A stretch of DNA of 6,306 nt from an uncultured Asticcacaulis sp. (lineage in GTDB: Bacteria; Pseudomonadota; Alphaproteobacteria; Caulobacterales; Caulobacteraceae). The notes under the pieces were generated by a model that was given only the letters and a program-made list of their open reading frames with translations, did not search any database and had not been told where the DNA came from. The position numbers and the translations under genes are program-made. Where the stretch lies: the NCBI GenBank assembly GCA_946480125.1, contig CAMLIY010000182.1, forward strand, positions 1-6,306, written 5' to 3'. This document shows positions 1-6,251 of this stretch, piece after piece; position 1 is the first letter of the stretch, and every line of letters starts with the position of its first letter.

Positions 1-750
1 CAGGTCGAACTGCCCGGCGAGCACATGAAGGAACCGGCCTTCGGCCTGCCGGCCACCTGGATCGATAACGCCCTGCGCGAGGAGGCGACCTTTCTGGGCT
101 ATACCATCGTCGATCCGGCCACCGTCATCACCACGCACCTGACGGAAATCCTCAAGGACAATATGGCTGACCTGCTCAGCTATTCGGAACTGTCCAAGCT
201 GCTGCGCGACCTGCCGTCGGATGAAAAGAAGCTGGTGGAAGACCTGATCCCGCAGGTGGTTTCCACCGCCACCCTGCAACGGGTGCTGCAAGCCCTGCTG
301 AAAGAACGCGTGTCGATCCGCGACCTGCCGGCGATCCTCGAAGCCTTGGGCGAGGCGGCGTCGCATACCAAGTCGATCACCCAGATGGTCGAGCATGTCC
401 GCTCGCGGCTGGCGCGGCAACTGTGCTGGCAGAACCGCTCGGATGATGGCTCCCTGCCGATCGTCACCCTGTCGCACGACTGGGAAAACGCCTTCGCGTC
501 GTCGCTGGTCGGGCAGGGCGAAGACCGGCAACTGACCATGGCGCCGTCGCATTTGCAGGACTTCATCCGCGGTGTGCGCGATACCTTCGAGCGTGTGTCG
601 ATGAATGGCGAGGTGGCCGTGCTGCTGACCTCGCCGACCATCCGGCCGTTCGTGCGCTCGATCATAGAAAGATTCAGGGCCAATACGGTGGTGATGAGCC
701 AGAACGAAATCCACCCGAAGGTGAAGCTCAAGACCGTCGGACAGGTGTAA
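1..750 (+). CDS. flhA: Flagellar biosynthesis protein FlhA, C-terminal part (5' end outside window)
   Basis: FlhA is the large export-gate subunit of the flagellar type III secretion system. It has an N-terminal membrane domain and a C-terminal cytoplasmic domain that forms a nonameric ring and docks chaperone-substrate complexes. Only the last 249 residues are here, about a third of a typical ~700-residue FlhA, all from the cytoplasmic domain. The reading frame is open from base 1, so the ATG at 25 is an internal methionine. Family-typical stretches are visible: PAFGLPATWID, GYTIVDPATVITTHLTEIL, the LVEDLIPQVV segment, and LQALLKERVSIRDLPAILEAL, a hallmark of FlhA/InvA-type gates. The C-terminus (LLTSPTIRPFVRSIIER, then VVMSQNEI) also matches the family. 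The TAA at 748-750 is followed by a palindromic repeat that could help end transcription. The sequence appears intact, and fliI and fliJ nearby encode partners of the same machine. Confidence 0.97.
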   Translation, partial: QVELPGEHMKEPAFGLPATWIDNALREEATFLGYTIVDPATVITTHLTEILKDNMADLLSYSELSKLLRDLPSDEKKLVEDLIPQVVSTATLQRVLQALLKERVSIRDLPAILEALGEAASHTKSITQMVEHVRSRLARQLCWQNRSDDGSLPIVTLSHDWENAFASSLVGQGEDRQLTMAPSHLQDFIRGVRDTFERVSMNGEVAVLLTSPTIRPFVRSIIERFRANTVVMSQNEIHPKVKLKTVGQV

Positions 751-768
751 GCGATCTATACACGAAAT

Positions 769-908
769 AAGACTCCCCACCACCGCATCTAGCGTTTCGC
801 GCGTCGTGCGGTCCCCCTCCCCGACAAGCGGGGAGGTACAGATATTTTTGATCCTCCCCACTTGTTGGGGAGGGGGACCATTGCGCAGCAATGGTGGTAG
901 GGTATCTT
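769..908. repeat. Palindromic intergenic repeat, copy 1, able to form a four-way junction
   Basis: This nested inverted repeat fills the flhA-DUF4262 gap. The outer arms (769-784 and 893-908) pair at 13 of 16 positions around a CCACCACC/GGTGGTgg core. Inside is a long central stem, 810-836 against 853-879, matching at 25 of 27 positions with a 16-nt loop. Each half of that stem is itself a small hairpin, for example CCTCCCCG-ACAAG-CGGGGAGG. A side arm at 880-892 (ATTGC-gca-GCAAT) pairs fully. The opposite side arm (785-809) closes only weakly, with GCA/TGC and an inner GCG/CGC. The left central arm is identical over 27 nt to 5114-5140. By its loop and ends, this copy lies inverted relative to the one at 5061-5251. 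It may also act as a transcription end or RNA-stability element after flhA, but there is no clean T-run directly after a stem. Confidence 0.85.
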
Positions 909-943
909 GATGTCGACACAGACAACACCGATAGAAGCCAAAG

Positions 944-1417
944 ATGCCCAACGCCTTCGACCGTAACGAACCCAATCTGCCGCCCGGTGCGCGTGATGTG
1001 CTGGCCACTATCCGCCTGCACGGCTGGTCCTATGCGCCGGACGATGATCACGCCTATACCACCGGTCTGGGCTGGAGCCTCAAGGCGCCGGAGATCGTGG
1101 TGTGCGGCCAGCCGAGCCATGTGGCGCGCGACCTGCTGGCCGAAGCCTATCGGCAGATGTCTGCCGGCGTAAAGCTCCGGCCGGGCCAGGCCTATGACGG
1201 CTTTTTCGAAGATTGTCCGGTCTGGTTCCAGCCAGTGGCAAAGCAACACTATGACCGCTATCTTGGCTGGAGCGTCTGGTTCTGGGGCGATTACACGTTC
1301 AAGGCCCTGCAAATGGTGGTGCCCGATTCCGCTGGTCTGCTGCCCTGGCAGCCGGGCTTCGATCCGGCGGAGATGCAGCCTGATCTTTCCGGCGGCAAAT
1401 GGACGGCGCGCGGTTAA
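944..1417 (+). CDS. DUF4262 domain-containing protein
   Basis: This 157-residue soluble protein carries the DUF4262 signature along most of its length: HGW at 26-28, the YTTGL segment at 38-42, PEIVVCG at 49-55, LLAEAY followed by a G..L.PG turn at 75-81, and the C-terminal pattern QMVVPDSAGLLPW (123-135). The biochemical function of DUF4262 proteins is not established and none is proposed here. No signal peptide or membrane segment is visible. The ATG at 944 was chosen because the conserved domain starts soon after it. Upstream there is only a weak purine stretch (GAAGCCAAAG) as a ribosome site. The gene follows the palindromic repeat and is probably independent of flhA. It is 87 bp from the next gene, which seems to have its own promoter. 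Confidence 0.85.
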   Translation: MPNAFDRNEPNLPPGARDVLATIRLHGWSYAPDDDHAYTTGLGWSLKAPEIVVCGQPSHVARDLLAEAYRQMSAGVKLRPGQAYDGFFEDCPVWFQPVAKQHYDRYLGWSVWFWGDYTFKALQMVVPDSAGLLPWQPGFDPAEMQPDLSGGKWTARG

Positions 1418-1430
1418 CCCTTTGTGGTGC

Positions 1431-1460
1431 TTGACAAGGCAACCCCAAAAGCCGTTTAAC
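1431..1460 (+). promoter_or_regulatory. Candidate housekeeping-type promoter for the DUF4282 gene
   Basis: A perfect TTGACA -35 box (1431-1436) is followed after 18 nt by TTTAAC (1455-1460), a fair -10 box. It lies in the short gap between the DUF4262 stop and the DUF4282 start. Transcription would begin near 1467 and leave a leader of about 38 nt that includes a GGGGAA ribosome site at 1490-1495. This is based on sequence match alone. Confidence 0.5.
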
Positions 1461-1504
1461 AGGTCTGCGGAAGGCAAATTCGTCTTTACGGGGAATTCGG
1501 GAAA

Positions 1505-1993
1505 ATGAAGCGGACTATCAGGCAGGTTTTCGGCACGACGCGCCCCAGGGACATCTGGCTTAACCTGTTCACCTTCGACCAGTTGCTGACGCGGCCGATC
1601 ATCCATATTGTCTACTGGTGCGGCCTGGGCCTGTTGTTCATCTTCGCGCTCGGCTGGCTCGGCATCATGGTCGGCACCGGCGTCAAGGATGCGTCGGTCA
1701 TGGGCTGGTTGTTGTCGTTCGGCCTCATCGTTATCGGTTTCCTCGGTTTCATGATCGCCATACTGGCCTGGCGGTCACTGTGCGAATTTTACATGGCGGT
1801 GATGAATATCGCCGAGGATTTGCGTTACCTGCGCCAGTTCCAGGAAAAACTGAACCCGGCCAGTTTCGCGGCGCCGGTTGTACCGGAAGCGGCGGTCACG
1901 TCCGCAGGGGAAGCGACGCAACCGGCCAAGGCCAAGGATAACATCATGGAAGATCCGTTCTTCCGTCCGCGCTTCGAGCGCAAGGATCTCTGA
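1505..1993 (+). CDS. DUF4282 domain-containing membrane protein
   Basis: This 162-residue protein has two predicted transmembrane helices, about residues 35-57 and 66-89. The DUF4282 pattern is present: an amphipathic lead-in LFTFDQLLTRPIIHIVYW (21-38) just before the first helix, then an arginine and a CE pair after the second helix (WRSLCEFYMAVMNIAEDLRYLR, about 89-110), which resembles the family's R..CE...I...ENLR ending. The remaining ~50 residues are an Ala/Pro-rich, probably disordered cytoplasmic tail ending in basic and acidic residues. No catalytic motif is visible, and the molecular role of DUF4282 proteins is unknown. The ATG at 1505 has a GGGGAA stretch about 9 nt upstream. The gene converges on the xylanase gene, with 167 bp of palindromic spacer between their stop codons. 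Confidence 0.83.
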   Translation: MKRTIRQVFGTTRPRDIWLNLFTFDQLLTRPIIHIVYWCGLGLLFIFALGWLGIMVGTGVKDASVMGWLLSFGLIVIGFLGFMIAILAWRSLCEFYMAVMNIAEDLRYLRQFQEKLNPASFAAPVVPEAAVTSAGEATQPAKAKDNIMEDPFFRPRFERKDL

Positions 1994-2056
1994 TCTTCTC
2001 CTTGCAAAGCGACAACTTCGTTGTGAATCAGGTGTCGAGCAAGCGTAGTCCGTCGA

Positions 2057-2153
2057 GACGGAGGGGCTTCTTCGGCGCAATAAAGTGGCCCCCTCCGTCG
2101 CGGACAAGCCGCGCCATCTCCCTCGGAACGAAGGTTCCCGTTTCACAGGGGAG
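2057..2153. repeat. GC-rich palindromic cluster between convergent genes, possible bidirectional terminator
   Basis: Several hairpins lie between two converging genes. A 10-bp stem pairs GACGGAGGGG (2057-2066) with CCCCTCCGTC (2090-2099) across a 23-nt loop. CGCGG-ACAAG-CCGCG follows directly (2099-2113). Then GGAAC-GAAG-GTTCC (2125-2138) is enclosed by CTCCC (2118-2122) pairing with GGGAG (2149-2153). The CCCCCTCCGTC...ccatCTCCC layout resembles intergenic repeats I recall as common in alphaproteobacteria. It differs from the 769-908 and 5061-5251 family, although one loop (ACAAG) is shared. Its position suits transcription termination for both converging units, but no T-run follows a stem, so that role is inferred. 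Confidence 0.6.
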
Positions 2154-2160
2154 GAGAGGA

Positions 2161-3225
2161 TTACTTCATCGCGCTGACAAAGGCCTGGGCGAGGGGCTTC
2201 GGACGGCCGAGACTATCAAAAAACACCGGCTCATCGGGAATCAGACTTTTGCCGCCTTGCGGGGTATTCAGCCACGAATCGGAATCGCGCAGCGCCCACA
2301 TCGTCAGGCCATAGCGCTGGCGGTCCGGCACATCGTGATAGGCCTCCAGAATCTCGCTCATGGCCCGCACCTGGTGGATGCGCGGCGCGGCCAGATTGAC
2401 CGGATGGGGTTCGCGCAAGGATATATCGACCTCCGACACATGCACCATCAGCCCCAGCGAAGCGATATCGCGGATCGCCGTCTTGATCAGGCCGGGCGAG
2501 ATACCGGAATCGATATGGGTCTGGGTGCCGATGCCGGACAGCGGCGCGCCGTCTTTCAGCAGCTTTTCGCACAGCTTGAGGAAGGTTACGCGTTTCTTCG
2601 GTGTCAGTTCGAGATTGTAGTCATTGATGAACAGAATGGCCGACGGATCGGCGCGATGCGCCGCTTCCAGCGCCAGACCGATATAGTCATCACCCAGCAC
2701 GTCGCGCCATAAACAGGGGCGCAGGCCGCGGCCGTCATTCCAGATGGGCTCATTGACGACATCCCAGCCCTTGATAAAGCCCTTATAGCGGCCCATCACG
2801 CCATTGATATAGCCGACATAGGCGTTGAGAAAGGCGCCGGGTTTCGACTTCAATTTCTGGAAGTAGTCACCATCCTGGGCGTACCAGATCAAGGTGTGGC
2901 CATGCAGCCCCATGCCGTTGCGCTTGGCGAAGCTGGCCAGCGCATCGGCGCGATCGAATTGCAGGCGGCCATCGGCTTGCAGCATATATTCCATCTTCAT
3001 TTCCCACTCGGCCGTCAGCCGTGAGAAATGGGTGGCGGCCAGTTTCGACCAGGCCGGGTCTTTGAGTCTGGTAAAGGTGGCGGCGACGCCAAGCGGATAG
3101 GGCGTGACCGATTTCAGCGGCGGGATATTCCCATAGGCCGCTTCGGCTTCGGCGGAAATGATCGGGCTGAGGGCAATCGCGGCCGCGCCGGCGGTAAGTC
3201 CGCTCAGGAGGCCGCGTCTGTCCAT
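2161..3225 (-). CDS. Exported GH10 endo-1,4-beta-xylanase
   Basis: This 354-residue protein is a glycoside hydrolase family 10 retaining enzyme, predicted to cut internal beta-1,4 bonds in xylan. The N-terminus DRRGLLSGLTAG followed by a hydrophobic Ala-rich stretch looks like a Tat signal peptide, with a likely cut after an AEA or AEAEA site near residues 27-29. The rest is one (beta/alpha)8 barrel with no carbohydrate-binding module. GH10 landmarks are present: GHTLIW at 109-114, WDVVNEP at 154-160 with the acid/base Glu159, QTH at 235-237, VHVSEVDIS at 261-269 with the nucleophile Glu265, and TMWALRDSDSW at 308-318. The usual EN.MKW substrate motif reads EWEMKME (73-79), so Trp replaces the customary Asn. 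The ATG at 3225 is only 3 bp after the fliJ stop and has no strong ribosome site, which suggests translational coupling to fliJ. Preferred substrate cannot be told from sequence. Confidence 0.94.
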   Translation of the reverse strand: MDRRGLLSGLTAGAAAIALSPIISAEAEAAYGNIPPLKSVTPYPLGVAATFTRLKDPAWSKLAATHFSRLTAEWEMKMEYMLQADGRLQFDRADALASFAKRNGMGLHGHTLIWYAQDGDYFQKLKSKPGAFLNAYVGYINGVMGRYKGFIKGWDVVNEPIWNDGRGLRPCLWRDVLGDDYIGLALEAAHRADPSAILFINDYNLELTPKKRVTFLKLCEKLLKDGAPLSGIGTQTHIDSGISPGLIKTAIRDIASLGLMVHVSEVDISLREPHPVNLAAPRIHQVRAMSEILEAYHDVPDRQRYGLTMWALRDSDSWLNTPQGGKSLIPDEPVFFDSLGRPKPLAQAFVSAMK

Positions 3226-3228
3226 GGG

Positions 3229-3645
3229 TCAGGAAGCCTGGCGGCTCATGCGCAGCGAGACTTCGTCAAGCATGGCGTTTTCGATACGCTTGTCATTGGC
3301 GACCTGCTTGAGGTGGGTAATTTCGGCCACGTGCTCGAATTTTTTCAGGTCTTCGAAGGCCATGCCGAGCGAATCGCGGACGCCATCTTCTTCCCGGCTA
3401 ATCAGGTCCAGATCGCTGGAAACGGCGTCGCGGCGATGCTGGAAGCCGTGTTTGTAGGCCGCCAGGCTGTGCGACAGCATAGGGTCTTGCGAGGCGCGGA
3501 CGCATTCCAGCTCATATTCGGCGTCGAGCGTGGCCAGCTTCATTTCGGCGTGGGTGCGGCGAGTCACAACTTCCGCCAGTCGCTTTTGCAGGGTTTCAAC
3601 CTCGAAGGTGGAAAGACGGATTAAAGACTTTGCCCACTTGGTCAT
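3229..3645 (-). CDS. fliJ: Flagellar export protein FliJ
   Basis: FliJ is the small coiled-coil stalk of the flagellar type III export ATPase. It sits in the FliI hexamer, contacts FlhA, and helps recycle export chaperones. The 138-residue length is usual for FliJ. The sequence is almost wholly helical and charged, with heptad-like patterns at about residues 9-50 (SLIRLSTFEVETLQKRLAEV and onward) and 70-120, and it has no membrane segment. FliJ sequences diverge strongly, so the call rests on size, coiled-coil character, the N-terminal pattern and position directly after fliI. The ATG at 3645 has a good AGGAG ribosome site (3652-3656) with 6-nt spacing. The fliI stop is 34 bp upstream and the xylanase start is 3 bp downstream, so all three are probably co-transcribed. 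Confidence 0.92.
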   Translation of the reverse strand: MTKWAKSLIRLSTFEVETLQKRLAEVVTRRTHAEMKLATLDAEYELECVRASQDPMLSHSLAAYKHGFQHRRDAVSSDLDLISREEDGVRDSLGMAFEDLKKFEHVAEITHLKQVANDKRIENAMLDEVSLRMSRQAS

Positions 3646-3679
3646 TTATTACTCCTGCTGACGCGCACTGGGTCAAAAG

Positions 3680-5011
3680 TTAACCCTTGCTAAGAATGTC
3701 GGCCAAAAGAGTAAAGGACTCGTCAAGAGGGGTATATTCTTCCTTATCCTGACGTAAAAATTGTTCGATATCCGGATTCAGAATGATGGCGCGGTCGACG
3801 TCTGGATCGGCGCCGGAGCGATAGGCGCCAATGCGGATCAGTTCTTCCATATTGGCATAGGCCGACATCACCTTGCGCGCCTGCCGCACCACCTCGCGTT
3901 CGGGGATCGACTGGCATTCCGGCATGGTCCGGCTGATCGATTTCAGCACGTCGATGGCGGGAAAACGGCCCCGCTCGGCAATGGTGCGGCTCATGACGAT
4001 ATGGCCGTCGAGAATGCCGCGCACGGCATCGGCGATGGGTTCATTATGATCATCGCCATCGACCAGCACGGTGAATAGCCCGGTGATCGGGCCGGCCTGG
4101 GTGCCATCGTCCAGCATCGGACCGGGGCCGGCGCGCTCCAGCAGTTTGGGCAGTTCGGCGAAACAGGTGGGCGTATAGCCCTTGGTCGTTGGTGGTTCGC
4201 CGGTGGCCAGGCCGATCTCGCGTTGAGCCATGGCGAAGCGCGTCACCGAATCCATCAGGCACAAAACTTCCAGTCCCTGGTCGCGCAGGAATTCCGACAG
4301 CGCCATGGTCATATAGGCGGCCTGGCGGCGTTTCAGCGCCGGCTCATCCGAGGTGGCGACCACGACGATGGCGCGTTTCAGGCCTTCGGGCCCCAGGGTT
4401 TCTTCAATAAATTCACGCACCTCGCGGCCGCGTTCGCCGATCAGCCCGACGACAACAACATCACAAGTGGCCTCGCGCGCCAGCATGGAGAGCAACACCG
4501 ACTTGCCGACGCCGGAGCCGGCGAAGACGCCCAGGCGTTGCCCGCGGCAGCAGGTGGTAAAGACGTCCATCGCCCGGACGCCGAGATTGAGCCGTTCACC
4601 GACGCGGGCGCGTTTGTGCGCTGAAGGCGGCGCGGCCTTGAGCAGATAACCTTCCTTGCCCTGCGGCAGGGGGCCGTGTTCATCGATCGCGTTGCCGAAG
4701 CTGTCGACGATGCGGCCGAGCCAGGCGGTGGTCGGGTAGACCTTGGCGCCTTCGGCGGAAATGCGGATTTCGGCGCCGGGCGTCACGCCTTCGACCGGGC
4801 CGAAGGGCATCATCAAGGCGCGGTCTTCGCGGAAACCGACGACCTCGACCGGCAGGGGTGTGTCATGGCGGCGGATAATTTCGCAGCGCGCCCCGACCTG
4901 CATATAAGAGAGACCGCCCTTGGCCTCGATCAGCAGGCCGTTGACCACCGCCACGCGTCCATAAACGCGCAGGGGATCGATATTCTTCACCATTTCGACG
5001 AGGTCTTGCAT
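3680..5011 (-). CDS. fliI: Flagellum-specific ATPase FliI
   Basis: FliI is the cytoplasmic hexameric ATPase that energises and primes substrate unfolding and delivery for flagellar protein export. It is related to the F1 beta subunit. With the start at 5011 the protein has 443 residues, the normal family length. An N-terminal beta-barrel domain ([17 protein letters not shown]) is followed by the ATPase core. Walker A is GSGVGKS at 165-171, the GERGREV loop at 192-198 carries the catalytic Glu193, Walker B ends in LMD with Asp254, and SISR at 358-361 holds the likely arginine finger. [19 protein letters not shown] (278-296) is typical of type III ATPases. The open frame continues upstream to an ATG at 5131, but those 40 codons run into the palindromic repeat and resemble nothing in FliI. 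Start 5011 lacks a clear ribosome site; ATG 4993 is an alternative. No key residue is missing. Confidence 0.97.
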   Translation of the reverse strand: MQDLVEMVKNIDPLRVYGRVAVVNGLLIEAKGGLSYMQVGARCEIIRRHDTPLPVEVVGFREDRALMMPFGPVEGVTPGAEIRISAEGAKVYPTTAWLGRIVDSFGNAIDEHGPLPQGKEGYLLKAAPPSAHKRARVGERLNLGVRAMDVFTTCCRGQRLGVFAGSGVGKSVLLSMLAREATCDVVVVGLIGERGREVREFIEETLGPEGLKRAIVVVATSDEPALKRRQAAYMTMALSEFLRDQGLEVLCLMDSVTRFAMAQREIGLATGEPPTTKGYTPTCFAELPKLLERAGPGPMLDDGTQAGPITGLFTVLVDGDDHNEPIADAVRGILDGHIVMSRTIAERGRFPAIDVLKSISRTMPECQSIPEREVVRQARKVMSAYANMEELIRIGAYRSGADPDVDRAIILNPDIEQFLRQDKEEYTPLDESFTLLADILSKG

Positions 5012-5036
5012 GGCGGTGAGTATGGTAAATGAGAGC

Positions 5037-5050
5037 TTAAGAAAGGTTAA
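5037..5050 (-). promoter_or_regulatory. CtrA-like box upstream of fliI (TTAA-N6-TTAA)
   Basis: On the minus strand the sequence reads TTAACCTTTCTTAAGC just upstream of fliI. Two TTAA half-sites (5050-5047 and 5040-5037) are separated by 6 nt. The Caulobacter CtrA consensus is TTAA-N7-TTAA, so the spacing is one base short. CtrA is known to activate early flagellar genes in Caulobacter, which fits the position. A CATACT at 5024-5019 could be the -10 box. Transcription would then start close to ATG 5011 and give a very short or leaderless mRNA, consistent with the missing ribosome site. Confidence 0.4.
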
Positions 5051-5060
5051 CGGGCACAGA

Positions 5061-5251
5061 GAAAGCAAGACGCCCCACCACCATCCGGCTTCGCTGAAGA
5101 ACCTTTGCCGGACGGTCCCCCTCCCCGACAAGCGGGGAGGATCAAGAATCCAAATTTCTGCTTTCGGTAAGTTTTCCCTTCGTTCCTCCCCGCTTGTCGG
5201 GGAGGGGGACCGACGCGCGCTTGCGCGTAGGTGGTGGGGGTTCTTGCTTCC
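5061..5251. repeat. Palindromic intergenic repeat, copy 2, near-perfect four-way junction
   Basis: This 191-bp element fills most of the gap between the oxidoreductase stop and the fliI upstream region. The outer stem pairs CCCCACCACC (5073-5082) with GGTGGTGGGG (5230-5239), and AAGCAAGA (5063-5070) with TCTTGCTT (5242-5249). Inside, three hairpins sit edge to edge: TCCGGC/GCCGGA (5084-5112), a perfect 28-bp central stem (5113-5140 with 5185-5212, 44-nt loop), and ACGCGC-GCTT-GCGCGT (5213-5228). Only single bases (5083 and 5229) stay unpaired at the junction. The left central arm matches 810-836 exactly over 27 nt. The terminal inverted repeats give it a MITE-like or REP-like look, but no target-site duplication is obvious. 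No transposase gene is in the window. Confidence 0.88.
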
Positions 5252-5254
5252 TGA

Positions 5255-6142
5255 TTAATCCCGCAGAATAAACACGCCGACGCGGTGCTCGCAGCTTTGG
5301 CGTTCCGGTGCATCAGCCGGTGTATCGGGATGTTTGAAAGCGGTATGAAAAACGGTTTTCAGACCGACATCCGTGGAATCCTTGAAATATTCGAAAATCT
5401 TGAAAACCAGAACCTCGCCGGTGGTCATTTGCGGATAATACAGCCAGCGATGCTCAGGACTATAGCGCAAGGATAACTGGTTGGTGTTCTTGCCGGAAGG
5501 CGTGAAATCGACCAGAGCCGCCGGCACCAGATCCGCCGGCGCTACCGATGCCGGATGACAGATGGCAAGCGGCATATGTTGCAAAGGCTCGTCCATATAG
5601 ACCGTGCGCCAGAAATTGAGCACCATGAAGCCGGCGACATCGGGCTGATCGTAGCGCGCCCGCCAGTTTTTCGCATATTCCGGGGTCGAAAAGGCTTCGA
5701 GGCTTTCCTGATAATCGTTTGGCGTCAGGCCATGATCCTGATGGACGCCCTGAGCATAGCCATTCGCGCCGGGACCGCGCCGCACCAGATAAGGCCCCTG
5801 GCGGATTTCAAGCTTGCGGCCGGGCAGCAGCCGATCACGGATCAGGGCTTCGATTTCCGGCATATAAACGCGCAGGATATCGTCTGTGTCGGGGGCCTGC
5901 GCACCGCCGGACTCCCAGTCTTTGACCTGCGAGACATGATCGACCAGCACGAAGCCATTAGTGCTAAGAAAGTCATTTACGGGCAATTCGCCGGTTTGCA
6001 GGTCGCGGGCATCGCGGATGGCAATAGGCGGGGCAGCCTCCCACGGCATCGGGCCGTCCGCCGGGCCGTTGACGCGGATCAGCACAGGCCCCTCAGTCAC
6101 CAGATCGCGGCGTATAAAGCCGTTGAGTGTCGCTTCCACCAT
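5255..6142 (-). CDS. CmcJ/NvfI family oxidoreductase (predicted Fe(II)/2-oxoglutarate-type)
   Basis: This 295-residue soluble protein fits the CmcJ/NvfI family. The family is named after CmcJ, a partner in cephamycin 7-methoxylation, and NvfI, a fungal Fe(II)/2-oxoglutarate-dependent oxygenase. Visible landmarks are VHQDHG at 133-138, whose His134 and Asp136 could be the H-x-D iron ligands; NFWRTVY at 176-182 followed by MPLAICHPASV (190-200); RYSPEHRWLYYPQMTTGEVLVFK (226-248), the best family signature; HTAF with His266 as the likely distal iron ligand; and RQSCEHRVGVF (281-291). Length is close to the family norm and there is no signal peptide. The ATG at 6142 has a strong GGGAGG ribosome site 6 nt upstream. 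The substrate is unknown, and no biosynthetic cluster is visible here. A 243-bp gap with the repeat separates it from fliI, so it is probably a separate unit. Confidence 0.82.
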   Translation of the reverse strand: MVEATLNGFIRRDLVTEGPVLIRVNGPADGPMPWEAAPPIAIRDARDLQTGELPVNDFLSTNGFVLVDHVSQVKDWESGGAQAPDTDDILRVYMPEIEALIRDRLLPGRKLEIRQGPYLVRRGPGANGYAQGVHQDHGLTPNDYQESLEAFSTPEYAKNWRARYDQPDVAGFMVLNFWRTVYMDEPLQHMPLAICHPASVAPADLVPAALVDFTPSGKNTNQLSLRYSPEHRWLYYPQMTTGEVLVFKIFEYFKDSTDVGLKTVFHTAFKHPDTPADAPERQSCEHRVGVFILRD

Positions 6143-6206
6143 ATTCGCCTCCCGTTTTACCGTAGATTGGCACAGCGCTGCTGGCGCGCAAGGGCCGGTT
6201 GATAAC

Positions 6207-6235
6207 TTGACCCTTATGCGTGCACCTGGTCTAAC
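6207..6235 (+). promoter_or_regulatory. Candidate promoter for the rightmost gene
   Basis: TTGACC (6207-6212) and TCTAAC (6230-6235) are spaced by 17 nt in the divergent gap. Transcription would start near 6242, between this promoter and the ATG at 6252. The upstream in-frame ATG at 6216 lies inside the promoter, so this reading favours 6252 as the start. It rests on consensus resemblance only. Confidence 0.4.
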
Positions 6236-6251
6236 GATCGGGGGAGACGAT

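Noticed and set aside
810..879. CRISPR-like repeat array
   Set aside because: The repeated units are the two arms of one palindrome, with no regular spacer series and no cas genes.
907..935. TTGATG-N17-GATAGA as a promoter for the DUF4262 gene
   Set aside because: Both boxes are poor matches and the implied transcript would be leaderless, so it is too weak to annotate.
728..1606. Long minus-strand open frame of 292 codons
   Set aside because: It overlaps flhA's end, the repeat, the whole DUF4262 gene and the start of the DUF4282 gene on the other strand. Its translation has no recognisable domain, so it is a GC-rich shadow frame.
2002..2712. Plus-strand open frame of 236 codons across the repeat and the xylanase 3' part
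   Set aside because: It is antisense to a clear GH10 enzyme, and its Arg/Gln/His-rich composition is typical of an antisense shadow.
3680..3694. TTAACCCTTGCTAAG as a CtrA box before fliJ
   Set aside because: The second half-site is TAAG rather than TTAA and it lies within the fliI coding end. The fliI-fliJ spacing suits a shared transcript.
5012..5131. Upstream ATG at 5131 extending FliI by 40 residues
   Set aside because: The extra codons read through the palindromic repeat and encode nothing FliI-like. Starting at 5011 gives the usual family length and a normal N-terminus.
5555..6202. Plus-strand open frame of 215 codons antisense to the oxidoreductase gene
   Set aside because: The minus-strand frame has family motifs and a strong ribosome site, and this one has neither.
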